From: Prevotella micans DSM 21469 = JCM 16134
Lineage (GTDB): Bacteria > Bacteroidota > Bacteroidia > Bacteroidales > Bacteroidaceae
Assembly: GCF_000614105.1 (NCBI RefSeq)
Contig: NZ_BAKH01000016.1
Coordinates: forward strand, 1-45,369
Reading direction: 5' to 3'
DNA length: 45,369 bases
Position numbers and translations under genes: made by a program. Every line of letters starts with the position of its first letter. Position 1 is the first letter of the stretch. This document shows positions 28,117-36,620 of this stretch, one piece after another. Under the pieces are notes generated by a model. The model made no database searches. It saw only the letters and a program-made list of their open reading frames with translations, and was not told the origin of the DNA.

Positions 28117-28827
28117 ATGAAAAGGATAGGTTTAATGGTCATTATGGGCTGGCTGTTTCTGAACATTTCAAATGCTCAGAGTTTAACTGAACAGATAGAA
28201 CAAGCTTATAACAGGCTTGACTCTGCTTCTTACATTGACAATATCATACAGTCTTATGCAAAATGTTTGGACAATGCGGATAAAGAGACATACGACTTAC
28301 TTGTAAAGATGCTGGGCTCCGGTAGTGATAGTATAAGCGTCATTCGGGCGAAAAACAGAGTTGATAGTATATTTCCAGACTTTTTCCAAAGTAGTAAAAT
28401 TTCTAATGCGCGAGATGTTGAGCAATTCGAGAATCGTGTAAAATCAGGAATACCGCTCTACGTTTTGAATTTAAGACTGAAAGATGGGCAGACATTGCAG
28501 GCAGATACAAGCAGACTAGCTTTTAATCTTTATTATTTTGGCAAAAAATATAAAGGACGTTTATACGTATATTGTTATGAAGGAGAGTGTGGGTACGATT
28601 CTTATTATAGAACTTGTTCTCGAAAGCTTGGAAAGAACGCTCCAAAAGTTTTTCGGAAAATAATGCGTAAACATTCTAAGTACCTATTGTATTGCACAGA
28701 CTTGGAACGCATGAACACTATTTTATATGTAATCGGCAATGACATATATATCTACAGAATTTCTCAAATGCAGGAATATAAATTAGATGACTATATGGAG
28801 AATAGAAAGGTTATCAAGAAATCATGA
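28117..28827 (+). CDS. Unknown secreted protein, paralog A1
   Basis: I do not recognise the family. The protein is 236 residues and starts with a signal peptide (MKRIGLMVIMGWLFLNISNAQ), so it is probably periplasmic or secreted. I used the ATG at 28117 rather than 28084 for that reason. The mature part is rich in Tyr, Asn and Lys, with YYFGKKYKGRLYVYC and KVFRKIMRKH. A near copy (A2) lies at 30597-31313 and differs mainly in short patches. The region is clearly more AT-rich than the neighbouring housekeeping genes, suggesting recent acquisition or relaxed selection. A lipoprotein paralog pair lies between the two copies. Confidence 0.7.
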   Translation: MKRIGLMVIMGWLFLNISNAQSLTEQIEQAYNRLDSASYIDNIIQSYAKCLDNADKETYDLLVKMLGSGSDSISVIRAKNRVDSIFPDFFQSSKISNARDVEQFENRVKSGIPLYVLNLRLKDGQTLQADTSRLAFNLYYFGKKYKGRLYVYCYEGECGYDSYYRTCSRKLGKNAPKVFRKIMRKHSKYLLYCTDLERMNTILYVIGNDIYIYRISQMQEYKLDDYMENRKVIKKS

Positions 28828-28927
28828 TGGGTCGACTACACGTTCGCTTGATAGAAATATAAGATGCCCGAATGCTGCCGAGCACGAATAATCAATGTCG
28901 TTTTTCACCATAGAACAAATAATCGAA

Positions 28928-29593
28928 ATGGGTAAATCAATCTTTTTAATTCTCTCCACTTTATTGGTGGGATGCGCCACAACTCCGCGATATGTGGTGC
29001 TAAATAAACAACAGTCGATGTTCTGTAATTCGGAAGAGATAAAAGAACTCAACTATTTAGCATGTCTTGCAATAGGAAGAGGCACAGAGCGAAAAGAACT
29101 CGACAGTATATACATCTATCACGTAAGAATATGTACCACACCACTTTCGTGGACCAACGATTCTATAATATCTCATTATAAGTTTGTAGATGAAGATTTC
29201 GACGAGGCTGTCTTCTTTAAGTATTTATCGCCAAGCTCTTGGGTCTACAACGGATTTTGGGGCTTGAGAAAGGAAAAAAGATATCCCTATACACACACTT
29301 TCGTGTTCGATAAAAATAAGAGGTATGCCGGTTTTGTTTCTGCACAATGGTTTAAAGGGCGTAGTTGGGCTAAGCAGATTGTTCCACCGGCAGCTCTGAT
29401 AAAAGAATTGGAGAACGATAGTTTGACGGGGTTATTTGCCTTAGGCATATATGGAATTTCAAACGGAAACCGTAATACCATTTTTGCTACAACTCGCAAT
29501 GGTGATATAAAGGCGTTTTCATACAACGACTCCATAACCCTGGAGAAATTAACATTAAAAGAGTTTGGTGAGAAATACATAATGAAGAAATGA
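28928..29593 (+). CDS. Unknown lipoprotein, paralog B1
   Basis: A lipoprotein signal is clear: MGKSIFLILSTLLVGC, with the lipid Cys at residue 16. The 221-residue protein matches no family I can name. B1 and B2 are almost identical over the first 32 residues (ATTPRYVVLNKQQSMF) and similar at the C-terminus (FATTR-G-IKAFSYNDS, LTLKEFGEKY), but the middle has diverged strongly. I placed the start at 28928 so that the signal peptide is N-terminal. Its last codon overlaps the B2 start by 4 nt (ATGA), implying translational coupling. Confidence 0.7.
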   Translation: MGKSIFLILSTLLVGCATTPRYVVLNKQQSMFCNSEEIKELNYLACLAIGRGTERKELDSIYIYHVRICTTPLSWTNDSIISHYKFVDEDFDEAVFFKYLSPSSWVYNGFWGLRKEKRYPYTHTFVFDKNKRYAGFVSAQWFKGRSWAKQIVPPAALIKELENDSLTGLFALGIYGISNGNRNTIFATTRNGDIKAFSYNDSITLEKLTLKEFGEKYIMKK

Positions 29594-30249
29594 GTAAATC
29601 AATCTTTTTAATTCTCTCCGCCTTATTGGTGGGATGCGCCACAACTCCGCGATATGTGGTGCTAAACAAACAACAGTCGATGTTCTACTCGCCAGAACAG
29701 GTGAATGAACTCAACAACCTGACACGCTATTTGATAAAACGCAGTCGTGAAGGGAAGTTTTTAGACAGTATATATGTTTATCATGTAAGAGCCTTCAACA
29801 TACCCTTCAAAGTAGATATAATTGATCCCGACGTGAGGAATTCTCCTTTTGTAGATGAAGACTTCTGTGGCCCGGGATTCCTTAATAAAGTGTGTGCTGA
29901 ACCTATTTATAGCTTAGCCTTAGGTAGTAGAAAGAAAAAATATCCTCACACAGACTCTTTTGTGTTCAGTAAAGACAAAACGTATGGCGGATGGGCCTGG
30001 ATGGGATGGTTTACCGGACGATATTCGGGTGTGAAAGTAACATTCCCGCCTGCCGAACTGATAAAGGAATTTGAGAACGACAGTCTGACGGGCTTCTTTT
30101 CGTTATTCAATATGGAATATCATAGAGATATAGGCAAAGTTATTTTTGCCACAACTCGCGATGGCGGAGTAAAAGTGTTTTCTTACAACGACTCCACAAT
30201 ATTGAGGCGATGGACGTTGAAAGAGTTTGGCGAAAAATATCTCAGATAA
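29590..30249 (+). CDS. Unknown lipoprotein, paralog B2
   Basis: This is a 219-residue tandem paralog of B1 with the same lipoprotein signal (MSKSIFLILSALLVGC) and shared ends. The middle (for example IDPDVRNSPFVDEDFCGPGF and YGGWAWMGWFTGRYSG) is mostly its own, with short shared words such as FVDEDF. Conserved ends around a changing centre can come from gene conversion or diversifying selection. Function unknown. A small hairpin (30279-30295) follows the stop. Confidence 0.7.
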   Translation: MSKSIFLILSALLVGCATTPRYVVLNKQQSMFYSPEQVNELNNLTRYLIKRSREGKFLDSIYVYHVRAFNIPFKVDIIDPDVRNSPFVDEDFCGPGFLNKVCAEPIYSLALGSRKKKYPHTDSFVFSKDKTYGGWAWMGWFTGRYSGVKVTFPPAELIKEFENDSLTGFFSLFNMEYHRDIGKVIFATTRDGGVKVFSYNDSTILRRWTLKEFGEKYLR

Positions 30250-30278
30250 CTTTTTAGTCAACTTGGAGGAGTTTGGTC

Positions 30279-30295
30279 TTGCGCTGTTAGCGCAA
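30279..30295. terminator. Small hairpin after B2
   Basis: TTGCGC pairs with GCGCAA around a TGTTA loop, 29 nt past the B2 stop. There is no clear T-run, so termination is uncertain. The following stretch to 30454 contains short protein-like frames but no intact gene. Confidence 0.35.
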
Positions 30296-30454
30296 ATGCA
30301 ATACAAAACTGCATGGGCTAATAGCCTTGTTTCCTGAAAAAAGATTGTTCTGTACTCATAGAAGAGTTCCAGAGGGAGATGCATAATCAATATCGATACA
30401 GAATAAACTTCAGATAATGGCACGAGTATTATTCTCTACAGAAAGATACCCAAA

Positions 30455-30574
30455 ATGAGTAAATCAATCTTTTTAATACTCTCCGCCTTATTGGTGGGCT
30501 ACACCACAACTCCGCGATATGTGGTGTTCTTTAAATTATCTTCTGTTAATAACAAATTGTGGTTATATATATAG
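30455..30574 (+). pseudogene. Truncated copy of the B lipoprotein gene
   Basis: The frame starts MSKSIFLILSALLVGY and continues TTTPRYVV, nearly identical to B2 for about 24 codons, then turns into unrelated sequence and stops after 39 codons. The lipobox Cys has become Tyr, so it could not be lipidated. The break lies just upstream of the region that resembles the A1 leader, marking the junction of the duplication that placed A2 here. Confidence 0.75.
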
Positions 30575-30596
30575 ATATAAATGGATTAAAGTAAAT

Positions 30597-31313
30597 ATGA
30601 AAAGGATAAGTTTAATTTTCATTATGGGGTGTCTATTTTTGAACATTTCAAATGCTCAGAGTTTAACTGAACAGATAGAACAGGCTTATAACAGGCTTGA
30701 CTCTGCTTCTTACATTGACAATATCATACAGTCTTATGCAAAATGGTTGGACAATGCGGATAAAGAGACATACGACTTACTTGTAGAGTTTGCGTGTTCC
30801 GGTAGTGATAGTATAAGCGTCATTCGGGCGAAAAACAGAGTTGATAGCATGTATCCACCAAACTATTTCCAAAGTTGTAAAATTACGAATGCACGATATC
30901 TTAAAGAATTTGAGAATAGTGTGAAATCAGGAACACCACTCTACGTTTTGAATTTAAGACTGAAAGATGGGCAGACATTGCAGGTAGATACAAGCAAACT
31001 AGCTTTTAATCTTTATTATTTTGGCAAAAGATATAAAGGACGTTTATACATATATTGTGATGAAGGAGAGTATAGCTGGCAGGATTCTTATTACAGAACT
31101 TTTTCGCGAAAGCTTGGAAAGAACGCTCCAAAAGTTTTTCGGAAAATAATGCGTAAACATCCTAAGTACCTATTGTATTGCAGAGACCTGGGATGCATGA
31201 ACACTATTTTATATGTAATCGGCAATGACATATATATCTACAGAATTATTCAAATGCAGGAGTATAAATTAGACGACTATATGGAGAATAGAAAAAGGTT
31301 ATCAAGAAATTAA
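30597..31313 (+). CDS. Unknown secreted protein, paralog A2
   Basis: This 238-residue protein is a close paralog of A1, with signal peptide MKRISLIFIMGCLFLNISNAQ. Differences cluster: LVEFACSGSD versus LVKMLGSGSD, a region near residue 95, and CDEGEYSWQDSYY versus CYEGECGYDSYY. Two extra A bases near the 3' end shift the last residues (RKRLSRN versus RKVIKKS). I used the ATG at 30597 for the signal peptide. The sequence after it (to 31345) resembles the sequence after A1 only briefly. Function unknown. Confidence 0.7.
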   Translation: MKRISLIFIMGCLFLNISNAQSLTEQIEQAYNRLDSASYIDNIIQSYAKWLDNADKETYDLLVEFACSGSDSISVIRAKNRVDSMYPPNYFQSCKITNARYLKEFENSVKSGTPLYVLNLRLKDGQTLQVDTSKLAFNLYYFGKRYKGRLYIYCDEGEYSWQDSYYRTFSRKLGKNAPKVFRKIMRKHPKYLLYCRDLGCMNTILYVIGNDIYIYRIIQMQEYKLDDYMENRKRLSRN

Positions 31314-31352
31314 TGATGGGGGGCGACTACAAGACACACAAGTGCTAAACGT

Positions 31353-31487
31353 TTTCATTCCAATGCCTATTTTGAGATGGAATAACCAATCTACAAATAC
31401 GGTGATAATCTTTTCCAAGGTGGATATGACACCGCAATAGTTTATGGAAGTAGGAAGTTGAACATTATAGAGCCTAATCGTAAATAG
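31353..31487 (+). pseudogene. Possible remnant of a gene 3' end
   Basis: One frame reads FHSNAYFEME, a stop, then PIYKYGDNLFQGGYDTAIVY and SRKLNIIEPNRK with a final stop. The composition looks like protein, but there is no start and one internal stop. It lies just after A2. The rest of 31488-31756 shows nothing I can interpret. Confidence 0.3.
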
Positions 31488-31756
31488 GCTTAGTAAGATG
31501 AGAAAGGCTAAGTAGTTGTTTATACTAAGATTTTTATTTTATGTTGTCTATTTGAGAAAAGAACTCATGCTTAACCTTGCGGTCGGTGAAGAGATATATC
31601 CGGCAAAGTTGGGAGAGAATGGTTGCTGTTTCTTTCCATAAAGATTCTAAAAACATTTTGGAAATGTGAGTAGCGTGGAGAGAGGTTTTGAAGAGGTTTA
31701 GGTTTTATCGTGAGCCTAAAATATTCAAAATCTCTCTATACGATTCTGGTTATTGA

Positions 31757-32165
31757 TTCCGGAAAGTTCCGAAGTTATAAAATAATAGTATAGATGTAGT
31801 TCGGAACTTTCCGGAGATATGTAATAATAGTTTAAATTAAGTTCGGAGCTTCCCGAATGTATAAAAGACTGTTTAAATAACCTTTGGACTTTTCCGGAGA
31901 TATATAATAGTAGTGTAAATAGTATTCGGAATTCCCCGAAATTATAAAATAATAGTGTAAATATAGTTCGGAACTTCCCGAAGATATAAAATAATAGTGT
32001 GAATTAAGTTCGGAACATTCCTGAGATGTATAATAGTAATGTAAATAGTATTCGGACTTTCCCGAATAAGTGTAATAGTAGTGAAAATAATATTCGGAGT
32101 CTTCCGAACTTGTATAATAATAGTGTAAATATGGTTCGGGATTCTCCGGAGATGTAAAACAAGAA
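31757..32165. repeat. 42-bp tandem array with a palindrome in each unit
   Basis: Ten units start at 31757, 31800, 31842, 31883, 31925, 31967, 32009, 32051, 32093 and 32135; seven of the nine spacings are exactly 42 bp, the others 43, 41. Each opens with an imperfect palindrome like TTCGGAACTTCCCGAA and continues with an AT-rich stretch containing TAATAGTGTAAAT. Base changes within palindromes often keep the two halves complementary, as in TTCGGAGTCTTCCGAA. Some frames stay open because 42 is a multiple of three, but none has coding character. The array lies in the gap between the A2 cassette and aspA. Confidence 0.9.
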
Positions 32166-32228
32166 TACGTGGGTTAGTTTTAAGAATCTACTTAAGTCTA
32201 CTAATTCACGTATAAAATGTGATAATGG

Positions 32229-32266
32229 AAAACGGGCTCGCAACCTTTGTGGATGCGAGCCCGTTT
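32229..32266 (-). terminator. Terminator after aspA
   Basis: AACGGGCTCGCA pairs with TGCGAGCCCGTT. On the minus strand the stem follows the aspA stop at 32311 and is followed by a short T-rich stretch. Confidence 0.75.
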
Positions 32267-32310
32267 GATTGAACGGTTGGGTTAAACAACCATTAGATAA
32301 TCAATATAAA

Positions 32311-33726
32311 TTATTTCACCATTTCTTCCGGGTCGAGCATGTGTGATGGATCCAGGATAGCGTCGAGTTTTTCCTTGGTGAGGAGTTTCTTTTCGAGCAC
32401 GAGGTCGTATACCGAACCGCCAGTTGCAAGGGCTTCTTTGGCAATCTTGGTGCTATTTTTATAGCCGATGTAGGGATTCAGAGCCGTAACTATTCCGATG
32501 GAATTTCTAACCATATTTAGACAGCGCTCTTTGTTCACGGTTATACCGTCGATACATTTCTCGCGCAAGGTATCCATAACGTTCGGCAGCCAGGTTAGAT
32601 TTTCAATCAAACATTCGGTGATGATTGGCTCCATAACGTTGAGTTGGAGCTGGCCGGCTTCGGCGGCAATCATGATGGTTGTGTCGTTGCCGATTACCTT
32701 GAAGCAGGTTTGGTTTGTTACTTCGGGGATAACCGGATTAACCTTCCCGGGCATGATGCTTGAACCGGGAGCCATGGGTGGAAGGTTGATTTCGTTCAAG
32801 CCGCAACGCGGACCGGAGGCCATGAGGCGAAGGTCGTTGCAAATCTTGGACAGTTTAACGGCGAGACGTTTCAAGGCCGAGGAGTAGCTTACGTAAGCTC
32901 CCGTGTCGGGCGTGGCTTCAACCAAGTCGGTAGCCAGTTCGAATGGTTCGCCGGTTAGTTCGGCCAGTTTCTTGGTGCAGAGTTCGGCAAAACCTGGCGC
33001 AGCGTTCAAGCCGGTTCCGATGGCTGTACCGCCCATGTTGATTTCGTGGAGCAACCTTACGTTGCGCTCCAGGTTGGCAACCTCTTCTTCGAGATTATTT
33101 GCATAGGCGTGGAATTCTTGTCCGCTGGTCATTGGCACAGCGTCTTGCAGTTGGGTACGGCCCATCTTGATAACGTCTTTGAACTCATCGCCCTTGGCGC
33201 GGAAGGCTGCGATGAGTTTTTGCAGACTGGCCACGAGATTCTTGTTCATGCGAATGAACGTAAGGCGAATCGTCGAAGGGTAAGCGTCGTTGGTCGACTG
33301 TGCGCAGTTCACGTGGTCGTTGGGTGAGCAATATTGATATTCGCCTTTCTGATGCCCCATGATTTCGAGTGCGCGGTTAGCAATCACCTCGTTTGCATTC
33401 ATGTTCACAGATGTTCCGGCTCCACCCTGCACCATGTCTGTGGGGAAATCTTCGTGGAATTTACCGTCGATTATTTCGCGACAGGCTTGAGCAACTGCGG
33501 CCGAAATCTCATCGTTGATTTGTCCAAGCTCATGGTTAGCTTCAATAGCAGCGAGCTTCACATAGGCAATGGCGATAACGTAGTCGGGATAGTCGCGCAT
33601 CTTTTTACGCGAGATGTGATAGTTGTTGATGGCACGTTGTGTTTGCACGCCGTAATACGCCCCTTGAGGCACTTGGAGTTCGCCTAACAGGTCGCTCTCC
33701 ACACGAAATTTTTTGTCTGTTGTCAT
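32311..33726 (-). CDS. aspA: Aspartate ammonia-lyase
   Basis: AspA interconverts L-aspartate with fumarate and ammonia; in fumarate-respiring anaerobes it supplies fumarate. The 471-residue protein has the fumarase/aspartase signature GSSIMPGKVNPVIPE near residue 320. Other family blocks are GAGTSVNMNANEVIANRALE, NDHVNCAQSTNDAYPST and GRTQLQDAVPMTSGQEF. Start and length match the family. An aspartate-binding rather than argininosuccinate- or fumarase-type assignment rests on overall resemblance and the N-terminal FRVESDLLGELQVP. A -7 box lies at 33787. Confidence 0.94.
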   Translation of the reverse strand: MTTDKKFRVESDLLGELQVPQGAYYGVQTQRAINNYHISRKKMRDYPDYVIAIAYVKLAAIEANHELGQINDEISAAVAQACREIIDGKFHEDFPTDMVQGGAGTSVNMNANEVIANRALEIMGHQKGEYQYCSPNDHVNCAQSTNDAYPSTIRLTFIRMNKNLVASLQKLIAAFRAKGDEFKDVIKMGRTQLQDAVPMTSGQEFHAYANNLEEEVANLERNVRLLHEINMGGTAIGTGLNAAPGFAELCTKKLAELTGEPFELATDLVEATPDTGAYVSYSSALKRLAVKLSKICNDLRLMASGPRCGLNEINLPPMAPGSSIMPGKVNPVIPEVTNQTCFKVIGNDTTIMIAAEAGQLQLNVMEPIITECLIENLTWLPNVMDTLREKCIDGITVNKERCLNMVRNSIGIVTALNPYIGYKNSTKIAKEALATGGSVYDLVLEKKLLTKEKLDAILDPSHMLDPEEMVK

Positions 33727-33786
33727 GTCTCGTTCTGTATTTTTATTGTTTAGATATTTATTTCGTTGGCTTAATAGTCAGCCGTG

Positions 33787-33794
33787 CAAATATA
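33787..33794 (-). promoter_or_regulatory. -7 box for aspA
   Basis: TATATTTG on the minus strand lies 60 nt before the aspA ATG at 33726. The rlmD promoter faces the other way from about 140 bp on. Confidence 0.6.
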
Positions 33795-33934
33795 GTAAGA
33801 TACGGGCACATCAAACATCATTTTGCCACTATTTTTCTAGTCTAGAGCTTTAATGCCGGCATGTGAGCTATCAAACTGTCAGTATATGGGACTGCAGACA
33901 CTATGTGTCACAATAGAGCTCATGTTAAAATAGC

Positions 33935-33942
33935 TACCTTTG
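33935..33942 (+). promoter_or_regulatory. -7 box for rlmD
   Basis: TACCTTTG is a perfect TAnnTTTG match 26 nt before the chosen rlmD ATG at 33969. It rules out the in-frame ATG at 33903, which lies upstream of the promoter. Confidence 0.65.
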
Positions 33943-33968
33943 CCCATCTCATAAACACGAACAAGAAT

Positions 33969-35396
33969 ATGTCCAGAAAAAGAAAAGCCTTGCCTCTACT
34001 CGAAAGCATAGAAATCGAAGCTGTGGCAGCCGAGGGTAAAGCCCTGGCACACGTAGACGATATGGTGATATTCGTGCCATTCGTCGTTCCAGGTGATATT
34101 GTTGACCTGCAAATCACGAAAAAACGCCGAAACCATTGCGAGGCAACCGCGGTGAGATTTAAAACCTACAGTCCTATGCGGGTAGAGCCCAAATGCAAGC
34201 ACTTTGGAATATGTGGTGGATGCAAATGGCAAAATCTTCCCTACAATGAACAGCTCAAGGCTAAACAACAGCAGGTGATTGACCAGTTGACGAGAATAGG
34301 TAAGATTGAATTATCCGAAATTCAACCCATATTGCCCTCCGAACAAACGGAACATTATAGGAATAAACTCGAATTCGGATGTGCCAACAAACGATGGTAT
34401 ACCAAGGAAGAACTAGCCTCGTTACCTGTTGATGCTGGACTAAACCAACCTGCTATAGGTTTCCACATAACCGGAGCATTCGATAAGATATATCCTATCG
34501 AGCGATGCCATCTCATGGATAATCTTAACAATCTTATCCGAAATGAAATCAGAGACTATGCCCTTCAAAACGAAATTAGCCTCTACGATCAGCGACTACA
34601 CGAAGGACTCTTGCGCAACATAATGCTCCGTAACTCGAATACGGGTGAGTGGATGCTTCTCATACAATTTCACTTCCAACATCCTGACGACCGTGACACA
34701 GCATGCCGTCTCATGGAGCATATCGCGCAGAAGTTTCCCCAGATAACATCCCTGCTTTACGTGGATAATCAAAAGGCTAACGATACTTTCAGCGACCTTT
34801 CTGTTCAACTGTTCAAAGGCAATGACCACATCTTCGAACTCATGGACAATCTCAAATTCAAGGTGGGGCCCAAAAGCTTCTATCAGACCAACACTGAGCA
34901 GGCATACCGACTATATTCCGTGGCCCGACAATTCGTACAGCTCACAGGTGATGAACTTGTCTACGACCTCTACACCGGAACAGGAACTATTGCCAACTTC
35001 GTAGCTCGACAAGCCCGACAAGTAATCGGAATCGAATATGTGCCCGAAGCAATCCACGACGCCCGTATAAATTCTCAGATAAACAATATCGAAAACACCC
35101 TATTCTTCGCAGGCGATATGAAAAATATCCTAATTCCGGAGTTCATCAGCGAGCATGGAAGACCTGATGTAATAATAACCGACCCGCCACGAGCTGGTAT
35201 GCACCCTGATGTTATAGATACTATCATCAAAGCTCGCCCTGCCCGCATTGTCTATGTGAGTTGTAACCCGGCTACTCAAGCTCGAGACCTTGCCTTGTTA
35301 GATAGGTACTATAAAGTAACTGCTGTGCAACCCGTCGATATGTTCCCTCATACACCTCACGTCGAGAATGTAGTTAGACTTGAAATCCGAGAATAA
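33969..35396 (+). CDS. rlmD: 23S rRNA (uracil-5)-methyltransferase RlmD/RumA family
   Basis: This 475-residue SAM-dependent enzyme methylates C5 of a uracil in 23S rRNA or tRNA. An N-terminal TRAM domain is followed by the iron-sulfur-type Cys cluster CKHFGICGGC (about residues 75-84), a central domain, the SAM site DLYTGTGTIANFV (about residues 333-345) and the catalytic Cys in VSCNPATQARDL (about residues 429-440) after TDPPRAGMHPD. The exact target uracil cannot be read from sequence, so RlmD versus RlmC or TrmA-like remains open. Start chosen as MSRKRKALPL because of the promoter position. Confidence 0.88.
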   Translation: MSRKRKALPLLESIEIEAVAAEGKALAHVDDMVIFVPFVVPGDIVDLQITKKRRNHCEATAVRFKTYSPMRVEPKCKHFGICGGCKWQNLPYNEQLKAKQQQVIDQLTRIGKIELSEIQPILPSEQTEHYRNKLEFGCANKRWYTKEELASLPVDAGLNQPAIGFHITGAFDKIYPIERCHLMDNLNNLIRNEIRDYALQNEISLYDQRLHEGLLRNIMLRNSNTGEWMLLIQFHFQHPDDRDTACRLMEHIAQKFPQITSLLYVDNQKANDTFSDLSVQLFKGNDHIFELMDNLKFKVGPKSFYQTNTEQAYRLYSVARQFVQLTGDELVYDLYTGTGTIANFVARQARQVIGIEYVPEAIHDARINSQINNIENTLFFAGDMKNILIPEFISEHGRPDVIITDPPRAGMHPDVIDTIIKARPARIVYVSCNPATQARDLALLDRYYKVTAVQPVDMFPHTPHVENVVRLEIRE

Positions 35397-35418
35397 TAAT
35401 CCCACTCTATATATAACG

Positions 35419-35455
35419 AAAGGCGCAGGTGCTGCTCATTGCAGACCTGCGCTTT
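35419..35455. terminator. Terminator between convergent rlmD and tdh
   Basis: AAAGGCGCAGGT pairs with ACCTGCGCTTT around a 14-nt loop. A-rich and T-rich flanks on both sides suit termination in both directions. Confidence 0.75.
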
Positions 35456-35482
35456 AATCTTAATAGTATATCGCAAGAAAAA

Positions 35483-36439
35483 TTATTTCAAGAGTTTTTC
35501 GCTTAGATGTTTGAGCATATCGATTGTCATCGATTGTAGGTCGAACTGCGGTTTCCATCCCCATTCGGCACGTGCGCAAGAGTCGTCCATACTGTCGGGC
35601 CAGCTTTCGGCTATGCTTTGTTTCAATGGGTCTACATCATATACCATTTTGAAGTCTGGTTTACTTTTCTTTATCTCATTATAGATTTCTTCCGGGTCGA
35701 AGCTCATCGAAGCGATATTGAATCCGTTGTGGTGGATGAGTTTTGAGGCGTCGGCTTCCATTAATTGGATAGCTGCATTCAGGGCATCGGGCATATACAT
35801 CATGTCCATCATTGTGCCTTTCTGAATAGGGCAAACGAATTGTTCGCCTTTGACGGCCGAATAATATATGTCGACTGCATAATCAGTTGTGCCGCCTCCG
35901 GGAGGTGTTACGTATGAGATAATGCCCGGGAAGCGCACCGAGCGTGTGTCGACACCATATTTTTTCTGATAGTAGTCGCTCAACAACTCGGTTGTTACTT
36001 TTGAAACTCCATAAATCGTGCCGGGACGTTGAACGGTATCCTGTGGAGTTTGCAAATGAGGTGTGTTGGGGCCGAACGATCCGATTGAACTCGGGGTGAA
36101 CACGGCGCATTTATTTTCGCGTGCAATTTCCAGGATGTTCCAAAGTCCGTCTATTCCGATTTTCCATGCCAATCGTGGTTTGGCTTCGGCAACAACAGAA
36201 AGTAATGCGGCTAGATTGTAGATTGTGTCGATGTTATGTTTCTTTACGACGTTGGAAATCATTTCCGGATTAGTGACGTCGCACTCGGCTGATGGGCCGT
36301 TTTCTTTTAATTCTCCAGTCGGTTCTGCTCCTTTGATATAGCCAGCAACGACATTTTCGTTCCCATAACGTTTTCTTAATTCTCTGGTAAGTTCCGAGCC
36401 AATCTGACCTGTAGAACCAATCACTAAGATATTTTTCAT
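35483..36439 (-). CDS. tdh: Short-chain (SDR-type) L-threonine 3-dehydrogenase
   Basis: This 318-residue extended-SDR protein has the NAD motif VIGSTGQIGSEL (residues 5-16) and the catalytic Tyr-Lys in YGVSK near residue 143. Family blocks include the DTIYNLAALLSVVAE stretch and RSVRFPGIISYVTPPGGGTT. These, with KMVYDVDPLKQSIAESWPDS near the C-terminus, are typical of the GalE-like threonine dehydrogenases of Bacteroidota and animals, which oxidise threonine to 2-amino-3-ketobutyrate. The divergent neighbour kbl encodes the enzyme that cleaves that product, which supports the assignment strongly. Confidence 0.92.
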   Translation of the reverse strand: MKNILVIGSTGQIGSELTRELRKRYGNENVVAGYIKGAEPTGELKENGPSAECDVTNPEMISNVVKKHNIDTIYNLAALLSVVAEAKPRLAWKIGIDGLWNILEIARENKCAVFTPSSIGSFGPNTPHLQTPQDTVQRPGTIYGVSKVTTELLSDYYQKKYGVDTRSVRFPGIISYVTPPGGGTTDYAVDIYYSAVKGEQFVCPIQKGTMMDMMYMPDALNAAIQLMEADASKLIHHNGFNIASMSFDPEEIYNEIKKSKPDFKMVYDVDPLKQSIAESWPDSMDDSCARAEWGWKPQFDLQSMTIDMLKHLSEKLLK

Positions 36440-36620
36440 ATTATTATTTGTTGTGTTTTATTTACGGAATGCAAAATAAGAGCTTTTAAACCGAACGTCT
36501 GAAATTAAAGTATTAAAATTGTGCAAAAGCATAAACGCATCATAAAAAAACTTTAGCGCCCAACTTTGTTCTCGGAATTATTGAGTTACTTTGCCTCCGA
36601 AAATTAAAAAATCTAATGTT

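Noticed and set aside
31757..32165. CRISPR array
   Set aside because: The stretches between palindromes are conserved rather than unique, and no cas gene is present.
32004..32243. Minus-strand 79-codon frame with 14-residue repeats
   Set aside because: It is a by-product of the 42-bp unit being a multiple of three; it lacks a family match and most units in the array carry stops in that frame.
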